A stretch of DNA of 64,000 nt from assembly GCF_019091455.1 (NCBI RefSeq), contig NZ_JAGXJN010000001.1, positions 434,001 through 498,000 of the forward strand, written 5' to 3'. The stretch is from Chitinophaga sp. GbtcB8 (GTDB taxonomy: Bacteria > Bacteroidota > Bacteroidia > Chitinophagales > Chitinophagaceae). The notes under the pieces are model-generated. The model ran no database searches and was not told the DNA's origin. It was given only the letters and a program-made list of their open reading frames with translations. The position numbers and the translations under genes are program-made. This document shows positions 9,201 through 17,789 of the stretch, piece by piece (position 1 is the first letter of the stretch; every line of letters starts with the position of its first letter).

Positions 9201-11165
9201 GTGCTGGTACCTTTTACCAACAACTCATCAGACTATGATCATATAGCCTGGCAGTTCGGCGATGGCAGCACCTCGCCGGAAGTATCGCCGGGCCATGCTT
9301 ACAGCCGCCCCGGTGATTATACCGTAGCGCTGAGGGTGTATACGGATGGCGGTTGCGCCAGCACAGTGTCCAAAACACTGACCATCCAGGGACCGGACGG
9401 CAGCCAGTCTGCCACGCCCACTACCGGCTGTATGCCGCTGAAAATTGAAATGACGGCTAAAAGCAGCAATGCCATTAAATACATCTGGGACTTTGATGAC
9501 GGGCATGTGATCACCACTACAACGCCAACTACCAGTTACGAGTACACGAAAGAAGGCATTTACCACCCGCGCGTAATACTGGAAGATGCCAAAGGCTGCC
9601 AGGTGCCGGCTTTGGGTAATGACCAGATAGTAGCTGATAAGGTAACACCGCGCTTTACCATGGATGCTACGCAGGCCTGTGATGGCGGTTATGTATACTT
9701 TAAGGATAACAGCTTAAGCGTAACAAAAGACCAGCTGAGCTTACCTATGACCTACCAGTGGGACTTTGGTATTGCCGGCCGTACGGACGATGTATCAACC
9801 GACGCCAATCCCCGCTTTTTATATGACCAGGTAGGCACCTACCCGGTAAAATTGCTGGTAACCACCGCTTATGGCTGCACGGGTGAAGTAACCTTACCCA
9901 CCGTAGTAGAGCCTAAACCGCAGGCAGAAATAATGCCGATTGATCCCATATGCGTAGGCACTTCTGTAAGGCTGCAGGGCAGCGATACCAAACAATTACC
10001 CGGCACCAAATGGGTATGGCTGGTAACACCGGATAACACGGAGTTTGAAACAGCTACCCCACCGCGTGTAACTTTAAATACACCGGGTAATAACCAGGTA
10101 TTACTAACCATCAGCAATGGAAACGGCACCTGCCCGGATACCGCCGGTACTACGGTGCTGGTATCGCCCCTGCCTGATCTGAACCCCATGCCCAAGCAGG
10201 CTAATATTTGTTTGGGACAATCACTGGAGCTGCGCTCCAATGTATCACCGGGCGCAGACATTACCTGGACGGATTACCAGATCTCTGATGCGCGCAGCCC
10301 TAACCCAACCATACAACCCCTGCATGATACTACTTACCATGTGATGGCAGTGAACAGCACCGGCTGCAGCCGGGAGGCAGATATATCCGTAACCGTTAGC
10401 CAGCCGCATAAAGTAAGCGCAGCGGATGCTGCTATTTGCAGTGGCAGCCAGGTGCAGCTGCATGTAAGCGGGGCGCCCCATTATAAATGGATACCGGCCA
10501 CCGGCTTAAATAAAGCAGATGTGCCGGACCCTGTAGCCCGCCCCACTGTTACCACCACTTACCAGGTAATAGGTTTGGGTGATGATGCCTGTTTTACAGA
10601 CACGGCCCTTGTTACGGTTACCGTTAACCAGGCGCCCACCATTAATGCGGGCCCTGACCAGGTAGTGCCGGTAGGCTCTGAGCTGCGCCTGCAGCTGCAG
10701 GCCAGCCCGGATGTAACCAAGATAGAATGGCGGGCGGATCCCAGCCTGAGCTGTACGGATTGTATGGCCCCGCTGGCAACACCTAAACAGTCTGTTACCT
10801 ACCATGTAATTGCCACTAACCAATATAACTGCGTGGACATAGATGAGCTGAATGTGAAGGTGGTATGCAGCGGCAGCAATGTGTTTGTGCCTAACTCCTT
10901 TAGCCCTAACGGGGATGGGCAGAACGATATCTTCTACATCCGCGGGCGGGGTATAAAATCCATCAAGGTGTTCCGCATATTTAACCGCTGGGGAGAGGTG
11001 GTATTTGAACGTTCCGACCTGAATACGGATGATCAGGCAGGCGGCTGGGATGGCCGTTTCCGCGGTATTGCGCTTAACCCGGATGTGTTTATTTACTATG
11101 CAGAAATGATCTGCGATACCAATGAAAGCTTTGTGCTGAAAGGCAATGTAACCTTACTGAGGTAG
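6276..11165 (+). CDS. Giant PKD-repeat surface protein with T9SS type B (gliding motility) C-terminal domain
   Basis: About 1,629 residues. A signal peptide (ending NANAQ) is followed by about 14 PKD-type repeats recognisable by WDFGDG-like cores spaced 80-95 residues apart; a few are degenerate (for example WNFPQD and WDFDDG). Ig-like domains with a CxxC pair (LSCTDC) come next, and then the gliding-motility C-terminal sorting domain (NSFSPNGDGQND ... FNRWGEVVF ... GNVTLLR). Such cargo is exported by the T9SS and displayed as an adhesin. The frame is open for 26 codons further upstream, but the ATG at 6276 gives the signal peptide. It is followed by a second cargo and a PorP/SprF gene (module 1), in line with the known sprB-sprF arrangement. 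Confidence 0.9.
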   Translation: MKHQIYLCCRWLRQWPLMRSIICLACCYLCPILNANAQTHKVDFDASKWSGCEPLAVQFQNLSDPGYTSLNWSFSVGADVADPNPARIFNVAGTYKITLTATYPDGVVKKEKTVTVYKKPVPAFSTSVPGGCAPLAVTFTDKSTPGDGTITSVTWDFGDGINGTGSTATHTYTLGGNQTASIIVINSFGCTNGSTQQIKVQDAPTVKFSSDVQSSCVTPLAVKFTNASTTVNNAPLTYTWDFGDGTTSTATAPQHTYTKEGKYTVTLTATTSEGCKQSVTAPDYIQIAKMKPDFTVPASNCVGRPVVLKNTTTPTPLSARWDFPDGSVQYNLNASYTFTQPGDYAVKLTTFGNGCQETITKTIHVNPLPTADFAASPNPDCHVPTTTKFTAQTPDATTWAWDFGDGGTATTQNPTHSYTADGNYTVSLLAINKFGCGTTVVKTSYMQVQEPQVDFVMTANSGCIPFSIGFTAQVSSVDPVVKYTWDFGDGTTATNITVPSHYYSKVGDYTITLEIETKSGCKLSASHAIEAGDTVKVDFDVDHYKGCQSDIFNFTNKSVPAGTEWLWNFPQDNSGATGQNPSHQFNEIGFHDVTLTVINHGCYNILTKRLFIEINPPVARFSVLPDCINKYDRQFYDASDFGNSVTKTWLWEFGDGTTSTDQSPKHTYAQTGTYTVKLTVGNGSCTSNLSQIIHIIDENPVIKADTNSICNGDSITYRITNSLHYNMINVYHWEWGDGSYINIPAASFDSTAVYTHTYTTPGTYTVRLSLIDINGCPQQSNSLQVVANGVNADFTYTGTCKEKPFTFTDASTPTSPGTTLSTWTWNFGDGSGNITQTQKPVAFSHAFGSMTTFPVTLTVTDQMGCKGTITKPVSVNVVATNIVVPGQEACLQKDFQFSSNSSGQSLTYAWSFGDGGTSTQAAPLYVYTKPGVYTIKLDITDIDGCRASQEALNFITVRNPQAAFDFPANLAPCPPVLVPFTNNSSDYDHIAWQFGDGSTSPEVSPGHAYSRPGDYTVALRVYTDGGCASTVSKTLTIQGPDGSQSATPTTGCMPLKIEMTAKSSNAIKYIWDFDDGHVITTTTPTTSYEYTKEGIYHPRVILEDAKGCQVPALGNDQIVADKVTPRFTMDATQACDGGYVYFKDNSLSVTKDQLSLPMTYQWDFGIAGRTDDVSTDANPRFLYDQVGTYPVKLLVTTAYGCTGEVTLPTVVEPKPQAEIMPIDPICVGTSVRLQGSDTKQLPGTKWVWLVTPDNTEFETATPPRVTLNTPGNNQVLLTISNGNGTCPDTAGTTVLVSPLPDLNPMPKQANICLGQSLELRSNVSPGADITWTDYQISDARSPNPTIQPLHDTTYHVMAVNSTGCSREADISVTVSQPHKVSAADAAICSGSQVQLHVSGAPHYKWIPATGLNKADVPDPVARPTVTTTYQVIGLGDDACFTDTALVTVTVNQAPTINAGPDQVVPVGSELRLQLQASPDVTKIEWRADPSLSCTDCMAPLATPKQSVTYHVIATNQYNCVDIDELNVKVVCSGSNVFVPNSFSPNGDGQNDIFYIRGRGIKSIKVFRIFNRWGEVVFERSDLNTDDQAGGWDGRFRGIALNPDVFIYYAEMICDTNESFVLKGNVTLLR

Positions 11166-11191
11166 CTGCCAGGCTACCCGGATATACAGCC

Positions 11192-11240
11192 GCAGGCTGC
11201 AGGCAGTTTTACCTATACAGGGTGGCTGCTTGCAGCCTGC
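11192..11240 (+). terminator. Hairpin between the two giant cargo genes (weak terminator or attenuator)
   Basis: Inverted repeat with arms 11192-11206 and 11226-11240 (15 bp, one mismatch), then CGCTTTT. The short T-run makes strong termination doubtful. It could set the ratio of the two cargo transcripts. Confidence 0.4.
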
Positions 11241-11374
11241 CGCTTTTGGGGCCATGGCAATGCCTGTCTAACACGTTAAAAAACAATGCCCAACGTACGG
11301 CTCTAATAGTTATTGTATATAATATATTATTTTTAGCTAATTTGTGGTTAATTATACGGCCATTAACTATACCT

Positions 11375-14224
11375 ATGAAAAGCCCAGCGCCTACATTCTT
11401 AACGGCCTTTCTGCCGTTTGCACTGTTATTTACAGGGCTACTGTACAGCAACAAGGTAAGCGGCCAGCAGGCAAATTTCACCTATACGGCATCGCCGGGC
11501 CTGTGCGCGCCTACCACCCTTACTTTTACCAATACCAGCACCGGTTACGCTTTAGCTTACGATTGGGACCTGGGAGATGGCTCCAGCTCGCATGTGGCAT
11601 CGCCCCAGAACATTTACGCCCAGCCAGGCACCTACCGGGTGTCCCTGACCGTACACTATGCCAATGGTAACAGCCAGTATTATAAGGACATTACTATACA
11701 ACCATCGCCCATAGTGGATTTTAGCGTGAACACCGCTACCAGCTGTAAACCCTTTACCGCTACCTTTACAGACCATACAATAGACGGGTTTGTGCGCACC
11801 TGGGATTTTGGAGATGGTACTGCGCCTTTAACTACTAACAGCACTACCGCCACCCATGCCTACACAAAAGCAGGCCAGTTCAATGTAACGCTAAGTGTTA
11901 CTAACTCTGCCGCCTGTACGCAAACACTCACCAAACCTGCTTTAATAAATATAGCCGTACCTGTTATTAATATCAGCGGCACTGGCCTTAGTGGGTGCGC
12001 ACCGCTGAATGCCGCGCTGGCAGCCAATGTTACCACCATCAATAACGATCCTGTAGCCCAATATACCTGGGCTTTCGGAGATGGCACCACGCAAACTACC
12101 ACCACTAATAACGCTACCCATAACTACACCGGTGTGGGCACCTATAATGTAACGGTTACCGCTACCACCCAGCAGGGGTGCAGCGCTTCCGTTACTGCGG
12201 GCAGCCTGGTACGTACCGGCACGCCGCCTTCCAATGTTAGCTTTACTGCAACACCGGGTACCGCCTGTGCAGGATCGCCCATACGCTTGCTGGCCACTGC
12301 CACTAATGCGGACAGCTATAGCTGGGATTTTGGCGACGGCACCACCCAGGAAGGGCCCCAGAACGATATTACACACGGTTTTAAGGCCAATGGCAACATA
12401 CAGGTGCAAATGAAGGCGGGCCGCAATGGCTGTTATGCCGGCAGCGTACCGGTAACCGTGCAGATCACAGGCCCTGCGGCCAAATTCACCTTTGCCCGCT
12501 CCTGTACCAACCGCAAGGCATTTACCTTTACCAATACCTCCAGCGCTACGGCCGGTGTTAGCTATGAATGGGATTTTGGCGATGGCAGCGCGCTGGAATA
12601 TACCCGGGATGCCACGCATGTATATACCCAGAACGGGGACTATACCGTGCGCTTAACTGTACGCGAAACAGCCGGTACCTGCACCAGCAGCGAGTTCCAG
12701 ACAGTATCCTGTTTCCAGGCTGATTTTAGTACAGGCATCAGCAGCATATGCCGGGGCAGCCGCATAGGTTATGGCGTGCTGCATGTACCCTCCCAACAGG
12801 TGCACCATTACGCATGGCGTTTTGGCGATAATACCCGGCTGGATACCACGGCCGTTGATATTTATAAAACCTATGAACAAACCGGTACGTATACTGATAC
12901 ACTGATCATTTTCTATAAAGACCCTGCCGTGTATTGTAATGATACGGTGGTGAAACCACAGCATATAACCATTATTGCGCCCCTGGCGGATTTTATAATT
13001 GGCAAGGCCTGTGTGGGCCAGCCGGTTACGTTTACAGATGCCTCCCAGCCCTGGCCCAATATTCCTTTAACCAACTGGCGATGGTCTTTAGGTAATGGCA
13101 TGACAGCCAGCACAAAAGTACCGCCAACGCCTACCTACTCCCCTGCGGGCACAGTGGCTATTACGCTGGTGATAACGGATGCGCGCAACTGCGTGGATTC
13201 CTTTACGCAGCAGCTAACGGTAGACCCTACCCCTACGCTAAGCATGGCCTCCCGGCAGTACAAGATCTGCGAAGGCAATAGCATTACGCTTAATGCACAA
13301 TCAGATGGTACTGTGTTATGGAGCCCCAACGATCACCTGAGCTGCGTGGGCTGCGCCAGCACCATTGCCGACCCGGTAACTGATACCAAATACTTTGCAA
13401 CGGCCAGCAATGCCTTTGCCTGTTTTGTAACAGATTCTGTAGCCGTTAAAGTAGTGCCACAAGTGCAGCTCACCGTATCGTCAGACACGGTGCTGTGTAA
13501 AGGCGCTGCCGCACAGCTAAAAGCCAGCGGCGCTGCTACGTACAGCTGGGCGCCTGCTACGGGCCTTACTTCTGCCCATGTAGCCAACCCTATCAGCACA
13601 CCGGAGCAGGATGTTACCTATACCGTTACCGGCACCAATGATGCTGCCTGCCCCGGCCAAACGCAGCAGGTAAGCATACAGGTAAAACCTTTGCCCACTG
13701 TAAATGCAGGCCCCGACCAAACTGTGACCGTAGGCACCCGCATTACGCTGGCTGCCACCGGCAGCGCGGATGTGGTAAGCTGGCAATGGACACCCGCTGA
13801 AAACATAGACTGCGCCACCTGCCCTACTACACTGGCAGATGTACGTAAACCCGGCAGCTACAGCGTTAAGGGCACCAATGCAGACGGCTGCTCCAATAGT
13901 GATCCGGTTGATATTCATCTGGTATGTGACCAAAATGTGGTATACATTCCCAGCGCCTTCAGTCCCAATGGTGACGGGGAGAATGATATTTTTTATCCTC
14001 GCGGAAAAGGCATTAACTTTATTAAATCTTTCCGCATTTTTAACCGCTGGGGACAAGAGGTATTCAAGAGGGAAAATATAGCCATAGACGACATCAGCTC
14101 CGGATGGAACGGAACCTATAAAAACCAGCCGCAGGCGGCCGATGTGTATATTTATTTCATAGAGGCCCGTTGCGACAATAATGAAAGTTTTTCGCTGAAA
14201 GGAAATGTGACATTACTAAGATAA
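11375..14224 (+). CDS. PKD-repeat surface protein with T9SS type B C-terminal domain
   Basis: About 949 residues. The signal peptide ends near KVSGQ. About seven PKD repeats follow (WDLGDG, WDFGDG, WAFGDG, WDFGDG, WDFGDG, WRFGDN, WSLGNG), then two Ig-like domains each with a CxxC pair (LSCVGC, IDCATC), then the gliding-motility C-terminal domain starting PSAFSPNGDGEND and ending GNVTLLR. The longest frame starts at a GTG at 11222, but the ATG at 11375, preceded by CCT, begins a proper signal peptide. It belongs to the same family as the upstream gene with fewer repeats. The PorP/SprF gene starts 31 nt downstream. Confidence 0.9.
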   Translation: MKSPAPTFLTAFLPFALLFTGLLYSNKVSGQQANFTYTASPGLCAPTTLTFTNTSTGYALAYDWDLGDGSSSHVASPQNIYAQPGTYRVSLTVHYANGNSQYYKDITIQPSPIVDFSVNTATSCKPFTATFTDHTIDGFVRTWDFGDGTAPLTTNSTTATHAYTKAGQFNVTLSVTNSAACTQTLTKPALINIAVPVINISGTGLSGCAPLNAALAANVTTINNDPVAQYTWAFGDGTTQTTTTNNATHNYTGVGTYNVTVTATTQQGCSASVTAGSLVRTGTPPSNVSFTATPGTACAGSPIRLLATATNADSYSWDFGDGTTQEGPQNDITHGFKANGNIQVQMKAGRNGCYAGSVPVTVQITGPAAKFTFARSCTNRKAFTFTNTSSATAGVSYEWDFGDGSALEYTRDATHVYTQNGDYTVRLTVRETAGTCTSSEFQTVSCFQADFSTGISSICRGSRIGYGVLHVPSQQVHHYAWRFGDNTRLDTTAVDIYKTYEQTGTYTDTLIIFYKDPAVYCNDTVVKPQHITIIAPLADFIIGKACVGQPVTFTDASQPWPNIPLTNWRWSLGNGMTASTKVPPTPTYSPAGTVAITLVITDARNCVDSFTQQLTVDPTPTLSMASRQYKICEGNSITLNAQSDGTVLWSPNDHLSCVGCASTIADPVTDTKYFATASNAFACFVTDSVAVKVVPQVQLTVSSDTVLCKGAAAQLKASGAATYSWAPATGLTSAHVANPISTPEQDVTYTVTGTNDAACPGQTQQVSIQVKPLPTVNAGPDQTVTVGTRITLAATGSADVVSWQWTPAENIDCATCPTTLADVRKPGSYSVKGTNADGCSNSDPVDIHLVCDQNVVYIPSAFSPNGDGENDIFYPRGKGINFIKSFRIFNRWGQEVFKRENIAIDDISSGWNGTYKNQPQAADVYIYFIEARCDNNESFSLKGNVTLLR

Positions 14225-14255
14225 CCGAACCGATAATATACCTAAATACATTCCT

Positions 14256-15293
14256 ATGAATAGACTGTTACGCAGTGTGCTGCTAATGGTTATAACCGGT
14301 ACCTATGCTACGCAAGCCGTAACTGCGCAGGATATACATTTGTCACAATTTTACGAAACGCCCATATTACGTAACCCGGCGCTCATTGGTATTTTCAATG
14401 GGGATATACGTGTGCAGGCTGTGTATCGTAACCAGTGGAACAGTGTAACGGTTCCTTACCAGACCGGTACATTCAGCGGGGAAATGAAGTTCCCGGTAGG
14501 TATGAGCAATAACTTTGTAACAGCGGGCCTGCAGCTATCCTATGACCGGGCAGGCACCTCCCGCCTGCAATCCGTACAGGTATTGCCGGCGCTGAACTTT
14601 CATAAATCCCTGAGCGCGGATAAAAGCAGCTTTCTATCCCTAGGTATTATGGGTGGCCTGGTGCAGCGGCAGTTTGATCCCTCCCACCTTACTTTCAATA
14701 ATCAGTATACGAACGGTCGTTTTGATCCCTATGCCCCTACCGGGGAGGACGGGCGGCTGGCCTTACGCGGTTACTCTTACCTGGATGCCGGCATAGGACT
14801 GAGCTATAACGGCACCATTGGGGAAAACACAAGCTATTTTGTGGGCGCAGCTGCGTATCATTTGAACCGGCCCAAAGTATCGTTCTACAAAGATGCAGGT
14901 ATAGAGCTGGATATGAAGTTCACCTTTAACGCGGGTATTACCGTACCGGTATCTGAGAATGTGAAGGTAATTGGCCAGTATAACCAGCTGCACCAGGGCA
15001 CTTACACGGAATATATCGGAGGTGCAATGGTGGGTTATGGACTGCTGGACCAGGGCCTGGAATCTGACCGGGGTATTTACGGCGGTTTATTCCTGCGCTG
15101 GAATGATGCTATTGTGCCCACCGTTAAGCTGGATATGGGCAGCTGGGAAGTAGGTATGAGCTATGATGCCAATATATCCAGCCTGCGGACTGCCAGCCAA
15201 ACCTTTGGCGGTTTTGAAATATCGCTGGTGTTCAAGGACTTCCTGAACAGCCGGAACAGTACGCTGGAAATGACGAACTGCCCGCATTTTTAA
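14256..15293 (+). CDS. PorP/SprF-family T9SS outer membrane protein (module 1)
   Basis: A 345-residue outer membrane beta-barrel protein with a signal peptide (ending VTAQD). The family N-terminus is present: HLSQFYETPILRNPAL and YRNQWNSV. SprF in Flavobacterium johnsoniae is required for secretion of the adjacent SprB adhesin, so this protein probably handles the type B cargos encoded 31 nt upstream. It shares family and size with the product at 36467-37489. Confidence 0.93.
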   Translation: MNRLLRSVLLMVITGTYATQAVTAQDIHLSQFYETPILRNPALIGIFNGDIRVQAVYRNQWNSVTVPYQTGTFSGEMKFPVGMSNNFVTAGLQLSYDRAGTSRLQSVQVLPALNFHKSLSADKSSFLSLGIMGGLVQRQFDPSHLTFNNQYTNGRFDPYAPTGEDGRLALRGYSYLDAGIGLSYNGTIGENTSYFVGAAAYHLNRPKVSFYKDAGIELDMKFTFNAGITVPVSENVKVIGQYNQLHQGTYTEYIGGAMVGYGLLDQGLESDRGIYGGLFLRWNDAIVPTVKLDMGSWEVGMSYDANISSLRTASQTFGGFEISLVFKDFLNSRNSTLEMTNCPHF

Positions 15294-15373
15294 TAAAACC
15301 AGTGAGTTGGGATTGATAACACTTTCATGTAATTTTACGGCCTTATTAATCTTAACCACTAACAATTTTTAAT

Positions 15374-15844
15374 ATGAGCGCAACAGTAGGAGCTAAAGCA
15401 CCGGCATTTACATTAACGGATACTGAAAAGAAAAAGGTATCCCTGGAAGATTTTAAGGGCCAGAACCTGGTGATCCTGTTCTTTCCCATGGCATTTACCA
15501 GCGTTTGTACCGCGGAGCTGTGCTCTGTACGGGACAACCTGAGTGTGTATAATGGCCTGAACACCGCTGTAGTAGGTGTTTCTGTAGATTCTCCCTTTAC
15601 ACTGGGTAAATTTAAGGCAGAGCAGCAGCTGAACTTTCCCCTGCTGTCTGACTTTAACAAGGAAGCCTCCCAGGCATACGGCGCCTTTTATGAAACTTTT
15701 GTGCTGGACCTGAAAGGCGTATCCAAAAGAGCGGCTTTTGTGATAGACAAGGAAGGTACTCTGCGTTATGCGGAAGTACTGGAAAGCGCCGGTGACCAGC
15801 CCAATTTTGAAGCTATTAAGCAGACTTTGAGCACCTTACAATAA
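15374..15844 (+). CDS. Peroxiredoxin (AhpC/TSA, BCP/PrxQ-like)
   Basis: A 156-residue cytosolic thiol peroxidase. The active-site segment FPMAFTSVCTAELC holds the peroxidatic Cys45 and a second cysteine at Cys50 (C-x4-C, as in PrxQ/BCP), suggesting reduction through an intramolecular disulfide. It reduces hydrogen peroxide or organic hydroperoxides using thioredoxin-type donors. Monocistronic, with a strong terminator downstream. Confidence 0.93.
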   Translation: MSATVGAKAPAFTLTDTEKKKVSLEDFKGQNLVILFFPMAFTSVCTAELCSVRDNLSVYNGLNTAVVGVSVDSPFTLGKFKAEQQLNFPLLSDFNKEASQAYGAFYETFVLDLKGVSKRAAFVIDKEGTLRYAEVLESAGDQPNFEAIKQTLSTLQ

Positions 15845-15880
15845 AATGGCCAATAAAGCGTTAAATTTTTCAAAAAAGCG

Positions 15881-15920
15881 ACGGCAGGCCAACTGATTTG
15901 GCCTGCCGTTTGTTATATTT
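15881..15920 (+). terminator. Rho-independent terminator of the peroxiredoxin gene
   Basis: A perfect 12-bp stem (15881-15892 with 15898-15909), a 5-nt loop, then TTGTTATATTT. Confidence 0.88.
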
Positions 15921-15985
15921 ACATAGGTGATGAACCGAAATTAAAATCTCAGATATTCAAAAAAATCATTATTTTTATACTAATT

Positions 15986-16345
15986 ATGTGGAAAACCTCT
16001 ACTCTCTTTTTTACTTTACTACTTTGTTTCCACTGCCTTACCGGCAGCGCGCAAACGGCTAAAACTCTCCCTGCTACGGAGAACGAGGGAGCCGTGAAGA
16101 TCGTTAAGCTATACCCTAATCCAGCCTCCAGCAGGATTAATTTTGAAATTCAACAGCATAATAACGATAAGGTATATGATCTTATTGTATACAACTTCCT
16201 GGGTAAGAAAATGGATCAGCTAAAGAACGTGAATGGCCGTACTTCTATGGACCTGGGTTCTTATTACAGCGGGTTATACATTTTCCAGCTTCGTGACCGG
16301 GATGGTAACCTGATCGAGTCCGGTAAGTTTAATGTAGTGAAATAA
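15986..16345 (+). CDS. Minimal T9SS type A sorting-domain protein
   Basis: A 119-residue protein. The signal peptide is 1-23 (ending GSAQ). A spacer of only about 15 residues separates it from a complete type A C-terminal sorting domain beginning VKIVKLYPNPASSR and ending with the GLYIFQLRD ... GKFNVVK strands. T9SS type A domains normally sit behind large passengers, so almost nothing is left to be exported here. It could be a remnant of a larger gene, or a small surface or released peptide. There is no operon partner. Confidence 0.88.
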   Translation: MWKTSTLFFTLLLCFHCLTGSAQTAKTLPATENEGAVKIVKLYPNPASSRINFEIQQHNNDKVYDLIVYNFLGKKMDQLKNVNGRTSMDLGSYYSGLYIFQLRDRDGNLIESGKFNVVK

Positions 16346-16442
16346 CGATCGCAGCCATATCAAATTCTCCCTATCCTAATATCCGATGAAACTGCTCACC
16401 CACACTTTTAAGATCTAAGATCTTATATTACCGCTTCCTTCT

Positions 16443-17615
16443 TTAAGAAACCTCTACAATCAGAAATTTCAGGTACGTAGTATTTTCAATATTCCATAAA
16501 ATGGGATGGTCCTGTGCCTGTGTCTGGAAAGTAACCTGACGCAGCTTTTTCTTGGCATCTTTGGCCGCCATGTCAATGATCTCCAGGAACATAGAGGGTG
16601 GCACCAGGTTGGTACAGGAGGCTGTTACCAGGAACCCGCCGGGTTTCAACAGCTTCATGCCCCGGAGGTTGATCTCCTTATAACCGGTAATGGCTTTCTG
16701 GATGTTCTCCCGGCTTTTGGTAAAGGCCGGCGGATCCAGGATCACTACATCAAACTGTTTCTCTTCCCGCGTCCATTGTTTCAGCACATCAAAGGCATTT
16801 ACCGCCTGGAACTGGCAAATGTGGTCCAGGTTATTCAGCTGGGCATTGCGGCGGGCGGTATTTACCGCATGTTCGGAAATATCCAGCCCCAGCACGCTTT
16901 TAGCGCCGTAGTGGCCGGCATGGCAGGAGAAGGTACCAGTATAACAAAAAGCTTCCAGCACATCGGCTCCCTTTGCAATATGTTGAATGGCGCGGCGGTT
17001 ATCCTGCTGATCCAGGAAATAACCTGTTTTCTGGCCATTTACAATATCTACATGAAACTTTAAGCCGTTCTCATTGATGATAATATTGGTATCAAAAAGC
17101 TCGCTCAGGAAGCCTTTTTGCTGGGACAAACCTTCCAGCTCCCGCACGGGTACATCATTCCGCTCATAAATGCCTTTGGGTTTGAAGATAGTGTTGAGCG
17201 CATCTACAATAGCGCCTTTCCAGCGGTCCATACCCAGGGCCAGGGTTTGCAGCACAAAATAATCGTTGAACTTATCAATGATAAGGGCGGGCATTTCATC
17301 AGCTTCTCCAAAAATGAGGCGGCAGTTCTCCACATAACCCAGCTTTTGGCGATACTCCCAGGCCTTTTGCAGGCGGCGGTGAAAGAAAGCGGCATCTACC
17401 GTTTCGTTCTTGTCGCGGGTAAGGATGCGCACCAGGATCTGGGATTGGGGATTAATGTACCCCCGGCCTACAAAAAAGCCCTGGTGGGTGAATACATCTA
17501 CGATATCGCCGGCATTCACGGCGCCATCGATCTGTGCTACTTCGTTGCCAAATACCCAGGGGTGGCCCTGCAGTACGCGGTTCTGGATCTTTTTCTTTAA
17601 GAAAACCTTGGTCAT
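16443..17615 (-). CDS. rlmI: Class I SAM-dependent rRNA (cytosine-C5) methyltransferase, RlmI-like
   Basis: A 390-residue protein. An N-terminal PUA domain (about 1-75, with GHPWVFGNEV) is followed by a Rossmann methyltransferase domain with the SAM loop ALEAFCYTGTFS-like segment (EAFCYTGTFSCHAG) and the catalytic-region motif ILDPPAF. The architecture matches RlmI (23S rRNA m5C1962) of E. coli. Whether the target base is the same cannot be read from the sequence. Divergent from grpE. Confidence 0.88.
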   Translation of the reverse strand: MTKVFLKKKIQNRVLQGHPWVFGNEVAQIDGAVNAGDIVDVFTHQGFFVGRGYINPQSQILVRILTRDKNETVDAAFFHRRLQKAWEYRQKLGYVENCRLIFGEADEMPALIIDKFNDYFVLQTLALGMDRWKGAIVDALNTIFKPKGIYERNDVPVRELEGLSQQKGFLSELFDTNIIINENGLKFHVDIVNGQKTGYFLDQQDNRRAIQHIAKGADVLEAFCYTGTFSCHAGHYGAKSVLGLDISEHAVNTARRNAQLNNLDHICQFQAVNAFDVLKQWTREEKQFDVVILDPPAFTKSRENIQKAITGYKEINLRGMKLLKPGGFLVTASCTNLVPPSMFLEIIDMAAKDAKKKLRQVTFQTQAQDHPILWNIENTTYLKFLIVEVS

Positions 17616-17634
17616 TGTAAGTTTAAAAGGTCTG

Positions 17635-17642
17635 CAAAGGTA
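17635..17642 (-). promoter_or_regulatory. -7 box TACCTTTG for the rlmI-like gene
   Basis: Exact TAnnTTTG match, 19 nt before the ATG. A heptad repeat begins 4 nt further upstream, so the -33 region would fall inside the repeat. Confidence 0.5.
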
Positions 17643-17646
17643 CAGG

Positions 17647-17681
17647 GATTTTAGATCTTAGCTCTACGATTTTAGATTTTG
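17647..17681. repeat. Heptad intergenic repeat, GATTTTA family
   Basis: Five consecutive 7-nt words (GATTTTA and GATCTTA types) in the divergent rlmI/grpE gap. The same vocabulary occurs at 23970-24004 and 50116-50283. Confidence 0.7.
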
Positions 17682-17731
17682 GAGGGAGATTGGCCGTAAA
17701 TCTGGCGTGCCAAATTGTCCGCCATTCCACG

Positions 17732-17761
17732 TTGGCAAAATAATTGTCCGGTGTAACTTTG
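17732..17761 (+). promoter_or_regulatory. grpE-dnaJ promoter region
   Basis: TAACTTTG at 17754-17761 is an exact TAnnTTTG -7 box, 28 nt before grpE. Just upstream, TTGGCAAAATAATTGT (17732-17747) has the sigma-54 pattern of GG and G-pyrimidine 10 nt apart. Which one is used is undecided. Confidence 0.45.
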
Positions 17762-17789
17762 CAGATTAAAGGCAAATAATTTTACCATC

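Noticed and set aside
6294..14056. Several long open frames opposite or out of frame to the PKD genes
   Set aside because: They are shadows of a repetitive, GC-balanced coding region; none has a domain, signal or consistent codon use.
6276..15293. Polyketide, secretion-toxin or phage tail-fibre interpretation of the giant repeat genes
   Set aside because: Signal peptides, PKD cores and complete T9SS type B sorting domains next to PorP/SprF explain them fully.
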